Shown here: in pieces, positions 43,725-54,850 of the stretch
Position numbering within the stretch: the first letter of the stretch is position 1
How the letters are laid out: each line of letters opens with the position of its first letter
NCBI RefSeq assembly: GCF_004664715.2
Contig: NC_051083.1
Span: 117,562,534 to 117,626,533, forward strand
Direction: 5' to 3'
From: Peromyscus leucopus
Lineage: Eukaryota > Chordata > Mammalia > Rodentia > Cricetidae
Length of the DNA stretch: 64,000 nt
Translations under genes and position numbers: made by a program
Notes under the pieces: model-generated
The model's database searches: none
The model's input: the letters and a program-made list of their open reading frames with translations, nothing else
What the model was told of the DNA's origin: nothing

Positions 43725-43815
43725 TGTATGAGCTGGAGATGTGGCTTAGTGGTGGATCACTTGCTTAGCATGTACAAGTCACTGGGGTCAATTCAATTCC
43801 TAGCACAGAAAAAAA
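43725..43815 (+). repeat. ID-like SINE
   Basis: gagctggagatgtggcttag, cacttgcttagcatgtacaa, ggggtcaattcaattccta. Confidence 0.75.
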
Positions 43816-43844
43816 CCTATACATACCAAACTGTATCATTTCTA

Positions 43845-44018
43845 TTTCTTTTTTATTTATTTCACTTTATTTTATGTGCATTGGTGTGAAGGAATCTGAT
43901 TCCCTAGAACTGGAGTTACAGACAGTTGTGAGCTGCCATGTGGGTACTGGGAATTGAACCCAGGCCCTCTGGAAGAGAAGTCAGTACTCTTAACCACTGA
44001 GCCATCTCTCTAGTCCCC
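43845..44018 (-). repeat. B2/B3 SINE
   Basis: Reverse B2 with gattccctagaactggagtt and actgagccatctctctagtc. Confidence 0.9.
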
Positions 44019-44069
44019 CAGTCTCCCTTATTTCTATTTCTTTTCTTTTTCTTCCTTCCCTTTTTTTTT

Positions 44070-44250
44070 TTTAAAGATTTATTTATTCATTATGTATACA
44101 GTGATCTGCCTGCATGTATGTCTGCAGGCCACAAGAAGGCACCAGATCTTATTACAGATGGTTGTGAGCCACCATGTGGTTGCTGGGAATTGAACTCAGA
44201 CCTCTGGGAGAAAAGCCAGTGCTCTTAACCTCTGAGCCATCTCTCCAGCC
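44070..44250 (-). repeat. B2/B3 SINE
   Basis: Reverse B2 with gtatacagtgatctgcctgc and ggttgctgggaattgaactc; the T run before it is the tail. Confidence 0.93.
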
Positions 44251-44257
44251 GCCCCCC

Positions 44258-44413
44258 TTTTTTTTTTTTTTTGAGATGGGGTTTCTCTGTATAACAGGGC
44301 TAACTGTCTTGGAACTCACTCTGTAGACCAACTAGGCTGGCCTCAAACTCACAGAGATCTGCCTGCCTCTACCTCCCCAGTGCTGGGATTAAAGGTGTGT
44401 GCCACCACAGCCC
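44258..44413 (-). repeat. B1 SINE
   Basis: T run, gagatggggtttctctgtat, then gtgctgggattaaaggtgtg. Confidence 0.9.
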
Positions 44414-44429
44414 TCTCTGAAAACGTATC

Positions 44430-44620
44430 ATTTCAAAATAAGCATGTCACACTCTCATGTTCATTGCACCAGTATTCATAATAGCCAAGATCTGGAGCCA
44501 ACTCGGGTGTCCATGGACTTGTAAATAGAAAAAGGAATGTGACATACATACACAATGGAATATTATTCAACTTTCAAAAGGAGATCCTGTCATTTGTGAC
44601 TTGAATGAGACGGCATGCAT
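44430..44620 (+). mobile_element. Old L1 ORF2 C-terminal fragment
   Basis: agtattcataatagccaaga, tggagccaactcgggtgtcc and acacaatggaatattattca are classic L1 ORF2 end sequence. Confidence 0.75.
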
Positions 44621-44624
44621 TTGA

Positions 44625-44808
44625 TTTTAAATTAAGTGTATGTGTTTGTCTCTGTGTATGCATGTGCATCTGAGTGCAGAGCCTATGAAGGCCAGAAGGG
44701 GCTGTCAGATCTTCTGGAGCTGGAGTTACAGGTGGTTATGAACCACCCACTGTGGGTGCTGAGAACCAAACTTGTGTTCTTAATCACTGAACCATTTCTC
44801 TAGCCCCA
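44625..44808 (-). repeat. B2/B3 SINE
   Basis: gtgtatgcatgtgcatctga, ctggagctggagttacagg, gaaccatttctctagcccc. Confidence 0.8.
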
Positions 44809-44825
44809 GAATTCCTACATTTTGA

Positions 44826-45034
44826 AAAATTTTATGTGTATGAGTGTTTTGCCTGCATATAAGTATGTATACCACATGTGTCCCTGAGGAGGAGGTCACA
44901 AAAAGGGGTCAGATCACTTGAAGCTGGAGGTACAGACAGTTGTGAGCCACCGTATGGGTGGGTGCTGGAAATCCAGTGCAGGCCCCTTGCAAGGGCAGTA
45001 ATCACTCTGACCACAGAACCATTGCTCCAATCCC
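44826..45034 (-). repeat. B2/B3 SINE
   Basis: ttttatgtgtatgagtgttt, tacagacagttgtgagccac, accattgctccaatccc. Confidence 0.85.
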
Positions 45035-45164
45035 TCTCCTGCGTTCTTAAGGAATTTCATCCTACCTGTGGTACTCATTATTGAGAGAGAATAGTGAAGC
45101 CTCAGTTTTACACATGTGGATTTGTCTTTCTCCTTGTCATTGCTTTATGTAACTTTTATTAAAG

Positions 45165-45165
<1 letters not shown>

Positions 45166-45224
<59 letters not shown>

Positions 45225-45225
45225 G
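45166..45225. repeat. (TTAT)n-(TTAG)n simple repeat
   Basis: About seven TTAT units then about eight TTAG units, at the T-rich side of the next B1. Confidence 0.95.
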
Positions 45226-45227
45226 TT

Positions 45228-45372
45228 TTTTTCGAGACAGGGTTTCTCTGTGTAGTTTTGGTACCTGTTCTGGAACTCACTTTGTAGACCAGGCTGGCGG
45301 TGAACTCACAGAGATCCGCCTGCCTCTGCCTCCTGAGTGCTGGAATTAAATAAGCCACCACTGCCTGGCTTA
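45228..45372 (-). repeat. B1 SINE
   Basis: cgagacagggtttctctgtg to gccaccactgcctggc. Confidence 0.9.
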
Positions 45373-45374
45373 TT

Positions 45375-45510
45375 TTTAAGCTTCCATGTACTTATATGTA
45401 TTTGTATCTTTTTACCACCTCCTCTTTCCAACCCTTCCCTGATCCCCCATGCTCTCTCTCAAATTCATGTCCTTTCTTTAATTATTGTTTTATATTTAAA
45501 AAAAAAAAAA
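45375..45510 (-). mobile_element. Possible L1 3' UTR remnant
   Basis: tccaacccttccctgatccc and tctcaaattcatgtcctttc resemble reverse Lx 3' UTR; weak. Confidence 0.3.
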
Positions 45511-45511
45511 G

Positions 45512-45665
45512 GCCAGGCAGTGGTGGCACACGCCTTTAATTCCAACACTCCAGAGGCAAAGGCAGGCGGATCTCTGAGTTCGAGGTCAGCCTGGTCTACG
45601 GAGTGAGTTCCAGGACAGCCAGAGAGAGCTACACAGAGAAACCCTGTCTTGACCTGCCCCCCCCA
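45512..45665 (+). repeat. B1 SINE
   Basis: ccaggcagtggtggcacacg to aaaccctgtcttgacc, preceded by an A run. Confidence 0.92.
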
Positions 45666-45724
45666 ATAAGATAAAACAAATAAAATAAAGGTATGTGTAT
45701 ATATAAATGAATATATATTTTCTG

Positions 45725-46070
45725 CCTTAGTTACTTTTCTATTGCTTCGAAGAATCAGCATGACCAAGGCAAGTTGTAAAATAAAGTATTGAATTAGGGT
45801 CTGGCTTACCATTTCTGAGAGGGAGTCCATGACAATCATGGCAGGGACAGTGGTAGCAGGCAGGCAGGCCTGGAGCAAGAGCTGAGAGCTTATATCCTGA
45901 TCTGTAGACAGGAGGCAGAGAGAGAGGGAGACTGGGCATGGTATGGGCTCCAGAAACCTCAAAGGCCACACCCAGTGACACACTTTCTCAAACAAGGCCA
46001 CACCTCCCAATCCTTCCTAAATTACTAGGAACTAAACATTCAAGCCTATGGGTGCATATCAAAGCACTGT
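45725..46070 (+). mobile_element. Rodent interspersed element, class undecided
   Basis: Starts ttagttacttttctattgct like the hAT-like copies here. It then diverges (gtccatgacaatcatggcag, caaggccacacctcccaatc) in a way that also resembles MaLR LTRs. The 181-codon frame crossing it is not a gene. Confidence 0.45.
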
Positions 46071-46206
46071 GTGTGTGAATATATAAATACAGCATGATGA
46101 GTCAGGCAGTCTTAGTATTGCTTGTATCTATATGTTACTATTACCTTACCTATATGGCTATATTATTTCTCTCCAAAACAAAACAAAACAAAAAACAGGG
46201 GCTTGT

Positions 46207-46440
46207 GGGGCTGGAGAGATGACTCAGTGGTTAAGAGCACTGACTGCTCTTCCAGAGGTCCTTTCTGGAATTGAATTCCAGAGTTCAATTTCCAGCAACC
46301 ACATGGTGGCTCACAACCATCTGTAATGAGATCTGGTGCCCTCTTCTGGCCTGTAGATATACATGCAGGCAGAACACTGTATACATAATAAATAAGTACA
46401 TCTTTAAAAACAAAAACAAAAACAAAAACAAAAACAAAAA
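46207..46440 (+). repeat. B2/B3 SINE with a small palindromic insertion
   Basis: ggggctggagagatgactca to gtatacataataaataagt. Extra bases at 46263-46282 form ctggaattgaattccag. Imperfect duplication acaggggcttgt / acagggacttgt. Confidence 0.93.
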
Positions 46441-46444
46441 ACAG

Positions 46445-46562
46445 GGACTTGTTATGGACCCCAGCTGACCTGGAACTCACTATATGGAGATCATGCTAGC
46501 TTCAAACTCAGAGATCAAGCTGCCTCTGATAGCTGGCCTTACACCACTGTGCAGACCTGGCT
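46445..46562 (-). repeat. Old B1-like SINE
   Basis: cctggaactcactatatgga and tagctggccttacaccactg, strongly diverged. Confidence 0.5.
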
Positions 46563-47214
46563 ATGCTATTTTCATCCTCATCAATCCTGTTACTATGTCT
46601 ATTATTGATGCATTTTGAGATATGAAAATATCATTTATAATTCTAGCAAGTTCAGATATAATTTTTCCAAGACATGTCTTTGTTCAATAGCTATGTAACA
46701 AAGCATGTATGAATTTTAACAACATCTTCTTTCAGTCCTGGTCATCATGGCCTAGAAATGTTATTGCTCAGTGCTGAAATATTTGTCTAGCATGTTTGAG
46801 GATGCCCTGGCTTCCATCCTCAGCACCATAACTGAACAGTGGAACTGGCTATTAGCAGTCATCTATATCGTCAGCAAGAAGTGTGTTTTGTTTCTTGGCT
46901 TCTCATTTCTGTCTTCTTGGAGTCTCCGACACTTCTCTCAGCCTCTCGCCTCCTCTAGCCATGTCCTTTTTGGGAACCCTGTCTCAGGCTACAGTAGCTT
47001 GTCAGTTCCTTAGAGACTGAGCATGGCTCTACTTGCCACTACTACAGGGGAAAAAGTGTGGTTCTTGATAAAAATTTACCAGTTGAAAGTCTTTCCTTGT
47101 ACCTCCACTCTATGAATAACACCCAATCTAAGTCATTTTTAGGCAATTGTATGGAATTATGGAAATGCTTCTCATAATTAAACTAATATTGCAATGCCCT
47201 GCCCTCATTTTCTT
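46563..47214. other. Unique sequence with ID-like remnant
   Basis: 46762-46838 is ID-like (ttgctcagtgctgaaatatt, tctagcatgtttgaggat). The rest is unrecognised. Confidence 0.4.
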
Positions 47215-47382
47215 TTCTTTTTTTTTTCTTTTTTCTTTTTTTTTCGAGTTTCTCTGTGTAACAGTTCTGGCTGTCCTGGCACTCACTCTATAGACCAGGC
47301 TGGCCTTGAACTCACAGTGATCCGCCTGGCTCTACCTCCTAAGTGCTGGGATTAAAGGCGTGTGCCACCGCCGTCCGGCTCC
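47215..47382 (-). repeat. B1 SINE
   Basis: T-rich lead, tttctctgtgtaacagttct, gtgccaccgccgtccggc. Confidence 0.92.
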
Positions 47383-47439
47383 TTTCCTCTTCTTACAGCC
47401 TGATTTGTTTTTCAATGTACCATCCGTCCCAATTTACTG

Positions 47440-47605
47440 GGTTTTTTTTTTTTTTTTTGGTTTTTTGGAGACAGGGTTTCTCTGCGTAGCTTTGCGCCTT
47501 TCCTGGAGCTCACTTGGTAGCCCAGGCTGGCCTCGAACTCACAGAGATCCGCCTGGCTCTGCCTCCCGAGTGCTGGGATTAAAGGCATGTGCCACCACTG
47601 CCCGG
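47440..47605 (-). repeat. B1 SINE, young copy
   Basis: Reverse near-consensus copy (tttgcgcctttcctggagct, gtgccaccactgcccggc). Duplication cccaatttactg at 47428-47439 and 47606-47617. Confidence 0.97.
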
Positions 47606-47617
47606 CCCAATTTACTG

Positions 47618-48074
47618 TTTTTTATCTGTCACTTCTTTCCTCTTTGGTCACATGAAGATAAGATCCACAAGGACAGAATTTTTATTTTTGTTTCTTGTAT
47701 CCTAGGGGCTCAAACATTTCTCAGCAAAGATCCACTCACAATTTACATTCTGAAGATGAATGATAGGTAAAGCATGAGCTCGCCATAAGAAAGTAAGCAC
47801 TGCCTATGATAGTATACCCGTGGGAAAATGCTTTCAGAGTTCTAAATAGCAAATGTCCAAACGCACATGAGAAAAATAACTCTCTGTAGGGTGTAATTTG
47901 CTTTAAATGTAGATATTTTAAGCATTCAAGTATAGACAACAATAATTAAAAAAAAAAAAACTTGTCCTAACTCCTTGATGAAAGTCCTGGTTTTAAATAC
48001 AAATCAGGAAAACCCAACGGAACCACCTAGCTGGAAGCTATATTAGTCTATGCATGTATGCCTTCTCTATTTCA
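47618..48074. other. No clear feature
   Basis: An L2-like trace near 47650-47760 (agataagatccacaaggac). A13 run near 47948. Confidence 0.35.
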
Positions 48075-48246
48075 GATTCATTATCTTATCTTGTGTGTAT
48101 AAGTGTTCTGCCTACGTGCCTGGTACCGATGGAAGTCAGAAGGCAGAACTGGATGCCCCTTATCTGGAGTTTGTGATGGTTGTGAGCTGCCATGTGGGTT
48201 CTGGGAACTGAATCCAGGTCCCCTGTAAAAGCTCTCTCTCCAGCCC
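48075..48246 (-). repeat. B2/B3 SINE
   Basis: ataagtgttctgcctacgtg, ggttctgggaactgaatcc, ctctctctccagcccc. Confidence 0.85.
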
Positions 48247-50141
48247 CCTGTACATATCTTCTTCAAACTTTTTTCTTATAAGTGCTACTATCATTTAAGC
48301 TATCATACTCCTTGATTCTCCTTCCGTACTCACCAGGGAATAACTGTACATAGGTAATTGTACTTTTCAACCGGTCATTTAAAGGGAGGGAGATCCATCA
48401 TTTGGCACATGTTTCTTCAACTAGTTTGAGTCAAACACTATGCTAACTCCTGGGCAGGGAGTGGAAAGATTACACATGGGACCTCTGTATTCCTAGTGTT
48501 CACACATGACTGTGGACTAGATCCGAAATAAATGAACCCACAATGAATAATGATGAACTATCATAAATGTCCTTAAGGAAAAGGACAAGAGCCTATGGGA
48601 TTAAGTGATCAGAGAAGACGTCTGAGAACTGGACAGTCAAGGTGAGATACTAAGTGTGACTAAAGAGTTGACAATTGTCCAACCAAAAGAGATAACAGCG
48701 TGCATCAAGGCTGTGAAGTGAGAGAAAAAGGACACACCTGAGAAACTGAACAGAGTCAGTCTGCCTACACACCATTCGTTATACAGGAGGATAAATGTGT
48801 GTCCACGGGCAGAAGTTAAATCATACTAGGCTCTGTGGGCAATGTTAAACAGCTTGGAATTTATTGAATGCTCAAACACAGCACATTGAGGAATTTTACC
48901 CAAGTAAAATTATGTGATGCAATTTTCCTTTTGAAAAGATCGATCACTTTGATTGCTATGGGGAGTGTGGACTGGTTGGGGAAGAGCAGGCAGAAAGCAC
49001 CCAAGTTGGAAGCTGTTGAAGGAATACATAAGATCTCAGTAGTTCGAGGTTCAGACAAAGGCAGTGCAGGCACGGAAGGATCCAGAGGGCCGCCAAGCAG
49101 TGGAAAAGGGGTGTGTGTGGTGTGAAGCCTGCTGGTTCCAAGAGGGAAGGAGCAGGTGGTAGAGACTATGGGGAGGCAGAATTAGATAGGAAGAAAAAGT
49201 ATGTGGGATTGCTATGACAGCTTCATGATCATTTTTGACCGCAGGAAGAGGAATTTGGGGGGCTCCAGAAGCTGTGTTGCAATGGATCAAGGAAGGAGTT
49301 CAGGCTTTCTGTTCTTGCATGTTATCACTGCAGAACATAGCAGAAAGTCCTGACTACCAGATGAGAAAGCAGCGATTTAAAGGCCTCTAAGATAGGCAAG
49401 GTAAGGAATTAGCACTGTTAAACCTAAGAGACCGATCGCAGAAATACCAGAAGTACCAAAGTCGTTCTTATCCACTGCCGAGTCTAAAGAATTAATGGAG
49501 TTCAGCGTTATCAAAAGGTACACAAATTGTAGATTAAGAGATCCCCTAAAGGTGGCACGGGAATCCTTTTTCATTTCTATGACATGGAAATGAGAAGCAA
49601 AGAGGACACCTTAACTTGTTTTCCTACATGCTCCAAGGGAGACTAAAAAGAATCTTAATTTACTGGTGCTGAGCAGACAGTGCAGGTGGGGAACAGCCTA
49701 GAAGGTGTAATCGTGCAGCCCCCACTCCTGTTGCCTGAGTGACTAATGAAACTTCTAATCACAAATTTAAAAAGACCCTGGCCTGTTAATATTGCCAGAT
49801 ACCTCAAAAAACAACAACAACAACAACAACAAAAAAACCCAGATCCTTTGAAGAGGAGTGCATCTTTGTCCTCGATCGCAAAGAATGTATTCACATTATT
49901 TTATAAGGAAAAGTGAGCAGTTCACGAATGAGAATCAACACAAATAACAAACAGGGAACGTAAATCATGTAGTTATTAGATGAATATTATGAAGACTATG
50001 CCTGGTATATTTGCAGAAATAAACATGTGTGCAGGAGAAAAAAATTCTAAATAATGACTGTTTGTAAAGAACTTTGGAATTCCTGGAAACTGTATAGAAA
50101 AAGACAGCTGATACACCAATAAGAAAACCTTTTATTTAAAA
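48247..50141. other. Unique sequence, 1.9 kb
   Basis: No gene or transposon recognised. (AAC)n at about 49809-49832. Short frames near 48860-49290 overlap on both strands without coding signs. Confidence 0.4.
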
Positions 50142-50298
50142 TAAGCCGGGCAGTGGTGCAGGACTTTAATCTCAGCACTAGGGAGGCAGAGCCAGGTGGA
50201 TCTTTGTGAGTTCAAGGCCATCCTGGTCTACAGAGTGAGATCCAGGACGGGCACCAAAACTACACAGAGAAACCCTGTCTTGAAAAACAAAACAAAAA
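50142..50298 (+). repeat. B1 SINE
   Basis: agccgggcagtggtgcagga to aaccctgtcttgaaaa; duplication close to cttttatttaaaat on both sides. Confidence 0.93.
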
Positions 50299-50334
50299 AC
50301 TTTTTATTTAAAATCTAAGGTTCTCTGATAGGCT

Positions 50335-50455
50335 GAAAATGGTGAACATGCATGGGCAGGAAAATCACAATATGACCTGCTTCAGCCATCATATAGAAGA
50401 AGGCCCATGTATTTTGATTGTATATTGTGGTTTCTGCTTTTGGTTGGTTGGTTTT

Positions 50456-50510
<55 letters not shown>

Positions 50511-50696
50511 CTTGTGCTTTGTTGTTGTTGTTTTTATTCTGGTTTGTTTGTTTTATTTGCCTATTTGGTTCTAAAGAGAAAAAGAAAATTTGTAAAGTTG
50601 GATAGGTGGGGAGGTAGGGAGGATCTGGGAGGAGGTGGGAGAGGGAAAACCATGATCAGAATATGTTGCATTAATTTTTTAAACAAAACTAGTAAA
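50335..50696 (+). mobile_element. L1 3' UTR (Lx-like)
   Basis: T/G-rich region, ggtggggaggtagggaggat, ctgggaggaggtgggagagg, catgatcagaatatgttgc. A (GT)n of about 25 units (50457-50508) lies inside. Confidence 0.7.
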
Positions 50697-50709
50697 AAAG
50701 GCCTGGGTG

Positions 50710-50853
50710 CCTAGCACTTGGGAGGCAAAGCCAGGCAGATCTCTGTGAGTTCCAGGCCAGCCTGGTCTACAGAGTGAGTTCCAGGACAGCCAGGGCTACA
50801 CAGAGAAACCCTGTCTTAAAACACACACAGACACACACAGACACACACACACA

Positions 50854-50910
<57 letters not shown>
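50710..50910 (+). repeat. B1 SINE whose tail is a (CA)n microsatellite
   Basis: 5'-truncated B1 (ctagcacttgggaggcaaag to aaaccctgtcttaaaa). The tail 50821-50910 is CA with CAGA interruptions. Perfect duplication aaaggcctgggtg at 50697-50709 and 50911-50923, so the tract is the SINE tail. Confidence 0.95.
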
Positions 50911-50913
<3 letters not shown>

Positions 50914-51007
50914 GGCCTGGGTGGCAGTCGAGTACCACAGGGATGGATGCTGATAGGACAAAGGATGCAGGTGCTAAGAGACTCTGTTTAAGAAATGTAT
51001 ATAAGGA

Positions 51008-51176
51008 GCAGGGCGGCGGTGGTGGCGCACACCTTTAATCCCAGCACTAGGGAGGCAGAGCCAGGAGGATATCTGTGAGTTCGAGGCCAGCCTGGTCTAC
51101 AGAGCGAGATCCAGGACAGCCGGGACTACACAGAGAAACCCTGTCCCGAAAAAAAAACAAAAACAAAAACAAAGAA
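51008..51176 (+). repeat. B1 SINE
   Basis: gcagggcggcggtggtggcg to accctgtcccgaaaa with AAAAAC tail. Confidence 0.95.
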
Positions 51177-51855
51177 AGAATACATAAGGAAAGATAGCCT
51201 TGTCGTTGGTGGACAGGAGCAGCAGATCTCAACTAGGAATACCACTGGAGTTTGAGAGCTCTTAATCTGAAGTCAGCAAATGGGTCAGACTCTGGAGCCA
51301 CTTCCCCACTACTGTAGAGCCCAGGAACACTGAGAATCCAGGTTATATATAGCATCCACAATGGCATCCCTCCAGCAGAGTGATTAATACTCGCGGGGCC
51401 TTGAAAGTAGGAAGACAGGTCCGCCACCTGTACCCATCTCAGTGCCACATTTGCTTCCTTCCCTCCAAATTCAACTGGGACACACGCCACGGCTAGAACG
51501 TTGGCCACCTATGGGCTGTGATCTGGAAAATCTCAGGAGGGTGAGATAGTCTTACCGGCCCACAGGCTGCAAAGCTACATGTGGCCAGCAGAGGGCATTG
51601 CTGCACAAAGATGGGAAGCCAGTAAAGTGAAGCTAGGTTTGACAGACGTTGGGCATCTGTTCGTCTAATCCAGGCTCAACATTAGCCTAAACCATACACA
51701 CACAAAAAAAAAATCAAGGGTTCCCAAGTTCAATTCCCTATGCAGTTTTTAAAGACTCAGAAGGAAGCCGCTCCAAAATTCAGTCTTTTTTTCTTTTTCT
51801 ATCTTTTTGCCCCTCTCTTTTTGTTCCACTTCAGTATATGTAAAAGTACGCTTTT
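51177..51855. other. No feature recognised
   Basis: Unique-looking. The 91-codon minus-strand frame 51233-51508 has no motif known to me. Confidence 0.4.
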
Positions 51856-51995
51856 AGCCGGGCAGTGGTGGCGCACGCCTTTAATCCCAGCACTCAGGAG
51901 GCAGGAGTAGGCAGATCTCTGTGAGTTAGAGGCTAGCCTGGTCTACAGAATGAGTTCCAGGACAGAAACCCTGCCTCGAGGGGGAAAAAAAAAAG
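51856..51995 (+). repeat. B1 SINE
   Basis: ccgggcagtggtggcgcacg to accctgcctcgaggggg. Imperfect duplication aaagtacgcttt / aaagtatggttt. Confidence 0.95.
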
Positions 51996-52367
51996 TATGG
52001 TTTCACCAATTAGCTGCTTTCAACATACATTCACTTTTATTTATACATTTTTTTCATTAGGGAGTAATATTTGTTTCCCTCTTCTTCTCCTCCTCCTCTT
52101 CTTCCTCTGGTTTCATGTTGTTTCTTCCTAGTAGTAGTGCTTGACTTGCTTAGTTTTTAAAAAAACACTTTTACATTTATTCTCTGTCTTACATTGATCT
52201 TCCTAATATCTTGCTCTCTCATTATTCTCTCCGCAACATTCTTTTCTGCAATTATTATTATTACTATTATTACTACTCTTCTTGCCTTTTACTTATATTT
52301 TCTTCTGTTTCTACCCTCTCCTGACTCTTCATATCATTAATATACCATCCACACACATCAACTAAGT
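51996..52367. other. AT/CT-rich, nothing recognised
   Basis: Contains (TTC/TCC) and (ATT) runs. Confidence 0.4.
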
Positions 52368-52373
52368 AGCCTT

Positions 52374-52911
52374 TGCTGTGGTTTACTCTTAGCTTTTTTG
52401 GGGGGCTGCTACCCAACTCCCAAATAAATCACACACAGAGACTTATTATGACTTATAAATGCCCAGCCTTAGCTTAGTTTGTTTCTTGCTGGCTTCCCTT
52501 AACTTTAAATTAACCCATTTATCTTTTGCCCCTGAGCTTTTTCCTTTTCTTACTTCTGTACTTCCTGCTTTCACGCTTACTCCATGGCTGGGTGGCTCAG
52601 TGGCTGGCCCCTGGTGTCCTCCTCCCCTTGTTCTCTTGCTCTTTCTTCTTTTCCTCCCAGATTTCTCCTTCTCTTTATTCTCTACCTGCCAGCCCCACCT
52701 ATCCTTTCTTCTGCCTCACTATTGGCCGTTCAGCTCTTTTAATTCTGTGAAGCTGTGTTACTGTGCCTGTCTAAAACACCATCAGGTGTAACACAGCTTC
52801 ACAGAGTTAAACAAATGCAACATAAAAAAATGCAACACATCTTTGTATCATTAAACAAATGTTCCACAGCATAAACAAATGTAACACACCTTAAAATAAT
52901 ATTCCACAACA
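52374..52911 (-). mobile_element. Solo LTR, RMER17/mys-type ERV, with internal inversion
   Basis: 538-bp LTR reading TGTTGTGG at its start and CCACAGCA at its end on the minus strand. Perfect 6-bp duplication agcctt (52368-52373, 52912-52917), typical of class II ERVs. No internal ERV genes remain. Compared with the sister LTR at 53860, the poly(A)-signal region is replaced by an inverted copy of the neighbouring sequence (52741-52808). The family name is from memory. Confidence 0.85.
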
Positions 52912-53101
52912 AGCCTTTAACTGAACATCACATTATATAGTAGTTTGCCTTTTCCTTTTTTGGTCATTTCTGATGTGATGACAGTTAGTTGATATTAGGT
53001 ATATTTCTAAGTCTTGTATGGTTTGATGTTGTTGATACAGCCCTTTGTGTTCTACTGTCTTGGTAGGATTGTGGGATTGAGCCTTCAGGAGTACATTGCT
53101 A

Positions 53102-53256
53102 GGCCTGGTGTAGTAGTGCACACCTTTAATCCCAGCACTCTGAGAGACAGAGGCAGGTGGATCTCTGTGAGTCCAATGCCAGCCTGGTCTACAGAGTGAG
53201 TTCCATGGTAGCCAGAACTGTCTCAAAAACAACAACAACAACAACAACAACAAAAG
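53102..53256 (+). repeat. B1 SINE with (AAC)n tail
   Basis: gcctggtgtagtagtgcaca to agaactgtctcaaa, then about nine AAC units. Confidence 0.9.
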
Positions 53257-53385
53257 AAATATGAAACAGCAAAGTCACTTGACTCTTAAAACAAAAACAA
53301 AACCAACCCAGAGCTCCTCAGCTACTGGACGTATGCAATATCTAATGAAAAATTCAAAAATATGCTGATAAAAATGATCACTGAC

Positions 53386-53570
53386 AGGGACAGAGAAATG
53401 GTCCGGAGGTTAAGAGTGCTAACTGTTCTTCCAGAGGACCTGGGTTTAATTTCCAGGACCCACATGACAACTCACAACTGTCTGTAACTCCAGTACTAGG
53501 GGACCTGATACCCTCACATAGACATACATGAAGGCAAAACACCAATGTAAATAAAAAGAAATAAATTTAC
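53386..53570 (+). repeat. B2/B3 SINE in the old L1
   Basis: agggacagagaaatggtccg to aataaatttac. Perfect 16-bp duplication aaaaatgatcactgac at 53370-53385 and 53571-53586. Confidence 0.95.
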
Positions 53571-53859
53571 AAAAATGATCACTGACTAAAAAGAGGATAC
53601 AAACAAGAAGATGAATTCAATCCAAGACCTGGAAAGAAAAGGCAACAATATAGAGGGGGAAATCCAGCAAAATAGTTGAGGAAATCAGCAGTATGGATGA
53701 AAAAGCCAATAATATAGAGGAAAAATTCAATGATAAAATTGAGATTTTGAAAAAATAGAAATGTTGGAAATGAATAATCAATACATCAAATAAAACCACA
53801 GTGGGAATCATTACTAATAGAGCACACAGAGCAGAAGGAAGAACATCAGAGATGAAGAG

Positions 53860-54159
53860 TGTTGTTGGTTGGTTTTGTTCTTTTTACTCTTTAGCTCTTC
53901 TGTGGCCCACCACCCAGCTCCCAAATAAATCCATGGAGTCTAATTCTTAATTATAAATGCCTTGCCTTAGCTTGGCTTGTTTATAGCCAGCCTTTCATAA
54001 CTTATATTATCCTATCTTGGCCTTGTGGCTTTTATCTTTCTGTTTCTGTATCCCTTTTCTTTCCTTCTTATTCCGTGTCTGCTTGGGTGGCTGGGTGCCT
54101 GGGTGGTTGGCCCCTGAAGTCCTCCCTCCTCTCTCATTCCTTCTCCCAGATTTCTCCAT

Positions 54160-54206
<47 letters not shown>

Positions 54207-54425
54207 TTCTCTCTGCCTGCCAGCCCCTCCAATCCCTTCTCCAGCCTAGCTATTGACCATTCAGATCTTTATTAGACCATCAGGTGTTTTAGGCAGGTAA
54301 AGTAACACAGCTTCCCAGAGTTAAACAAATGCAACATAAAAGAATGCAACACATCTTTGTATCATTCAACAAATGCTTCAAAGCATAAATAAATGTAACA
54401 GTTCTTAAAATAATATTCCACAACA
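53860..54425 (-). mobile_element. Solo LTR, RMER17/mys-type ERV
   Basis: 566 bp, TGTTGTGG at the LTR start on the minus strand, AATAAAG poly(A) signal (in ctaataaagatct), 6-bp duplication gaagag at 53854-53859 and 54426-54431. A (TTTA)n of about 13 units (54157-54209) has grown within. Inserted into L1 ORF1. Confidence 0.9.
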
Positions 54426-54479
54426 GAAGAGCAAGGTTGATGAATATATTCAGACATCAACAAGATAATATAGTAAATG

Positions 54480-54655
54480 AGTCAGCAAAATGGCTCAGTG
54501 TGTAAAGGTGCTTGCTGTCAAGCCATTGACCTGAGTTCAATCCCTGGGACCTGCATGGTGAAAAAAGAGAACTGACTCCTGCAAGTTGTCCTCTGACCTT
54601 CACATGTATGTCATGGCATGAACATCTATACATGGAGGTAAAAAGATAAATACAA
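54480..54655 (+). repeat. B3-like SINE
   Basis: gtcagcaaaatggctcagtg, gagttcaatccctgggacct, gcaagttgtcctctgacctt. Confidence 0.85.
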
Positions 54656-54803
54656 GTTGGGCGTCGGTGGCACACGCCTTTAATCCCAGTACTTGGGAGG
54701 CAGAAGCAGGCAGATCTCTGTGAGATGGAGGCCAGCCTGGTCTACAGAGTGAGATCCAGGACAGGCACCAAAACTACACAGAGAAACCCTGTCTTGAAAA
54801 ACA

Positions 54804-54846
<43 letters not shown>

Positions 54847-54850
54847 ATGA
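54656..54850 (+). repeat. B1 SINE with (AAAT)n tail
   Basis: ttgggcgtcggtggcacacg to accctgtcttgaaaaac; about 12 AAAT units at 54803-54849. Confidence 0.95.

Noticed and set aside
45465..46010. 181-codon minus-strand frame
   Set aside because: Runs through a B1, simple sequence and another interspersed repeat; its words are reverse B1 translation.
50418..50961. Cysteine/valine-rich frames
   Set aside because: Products of GT/CA repeats.
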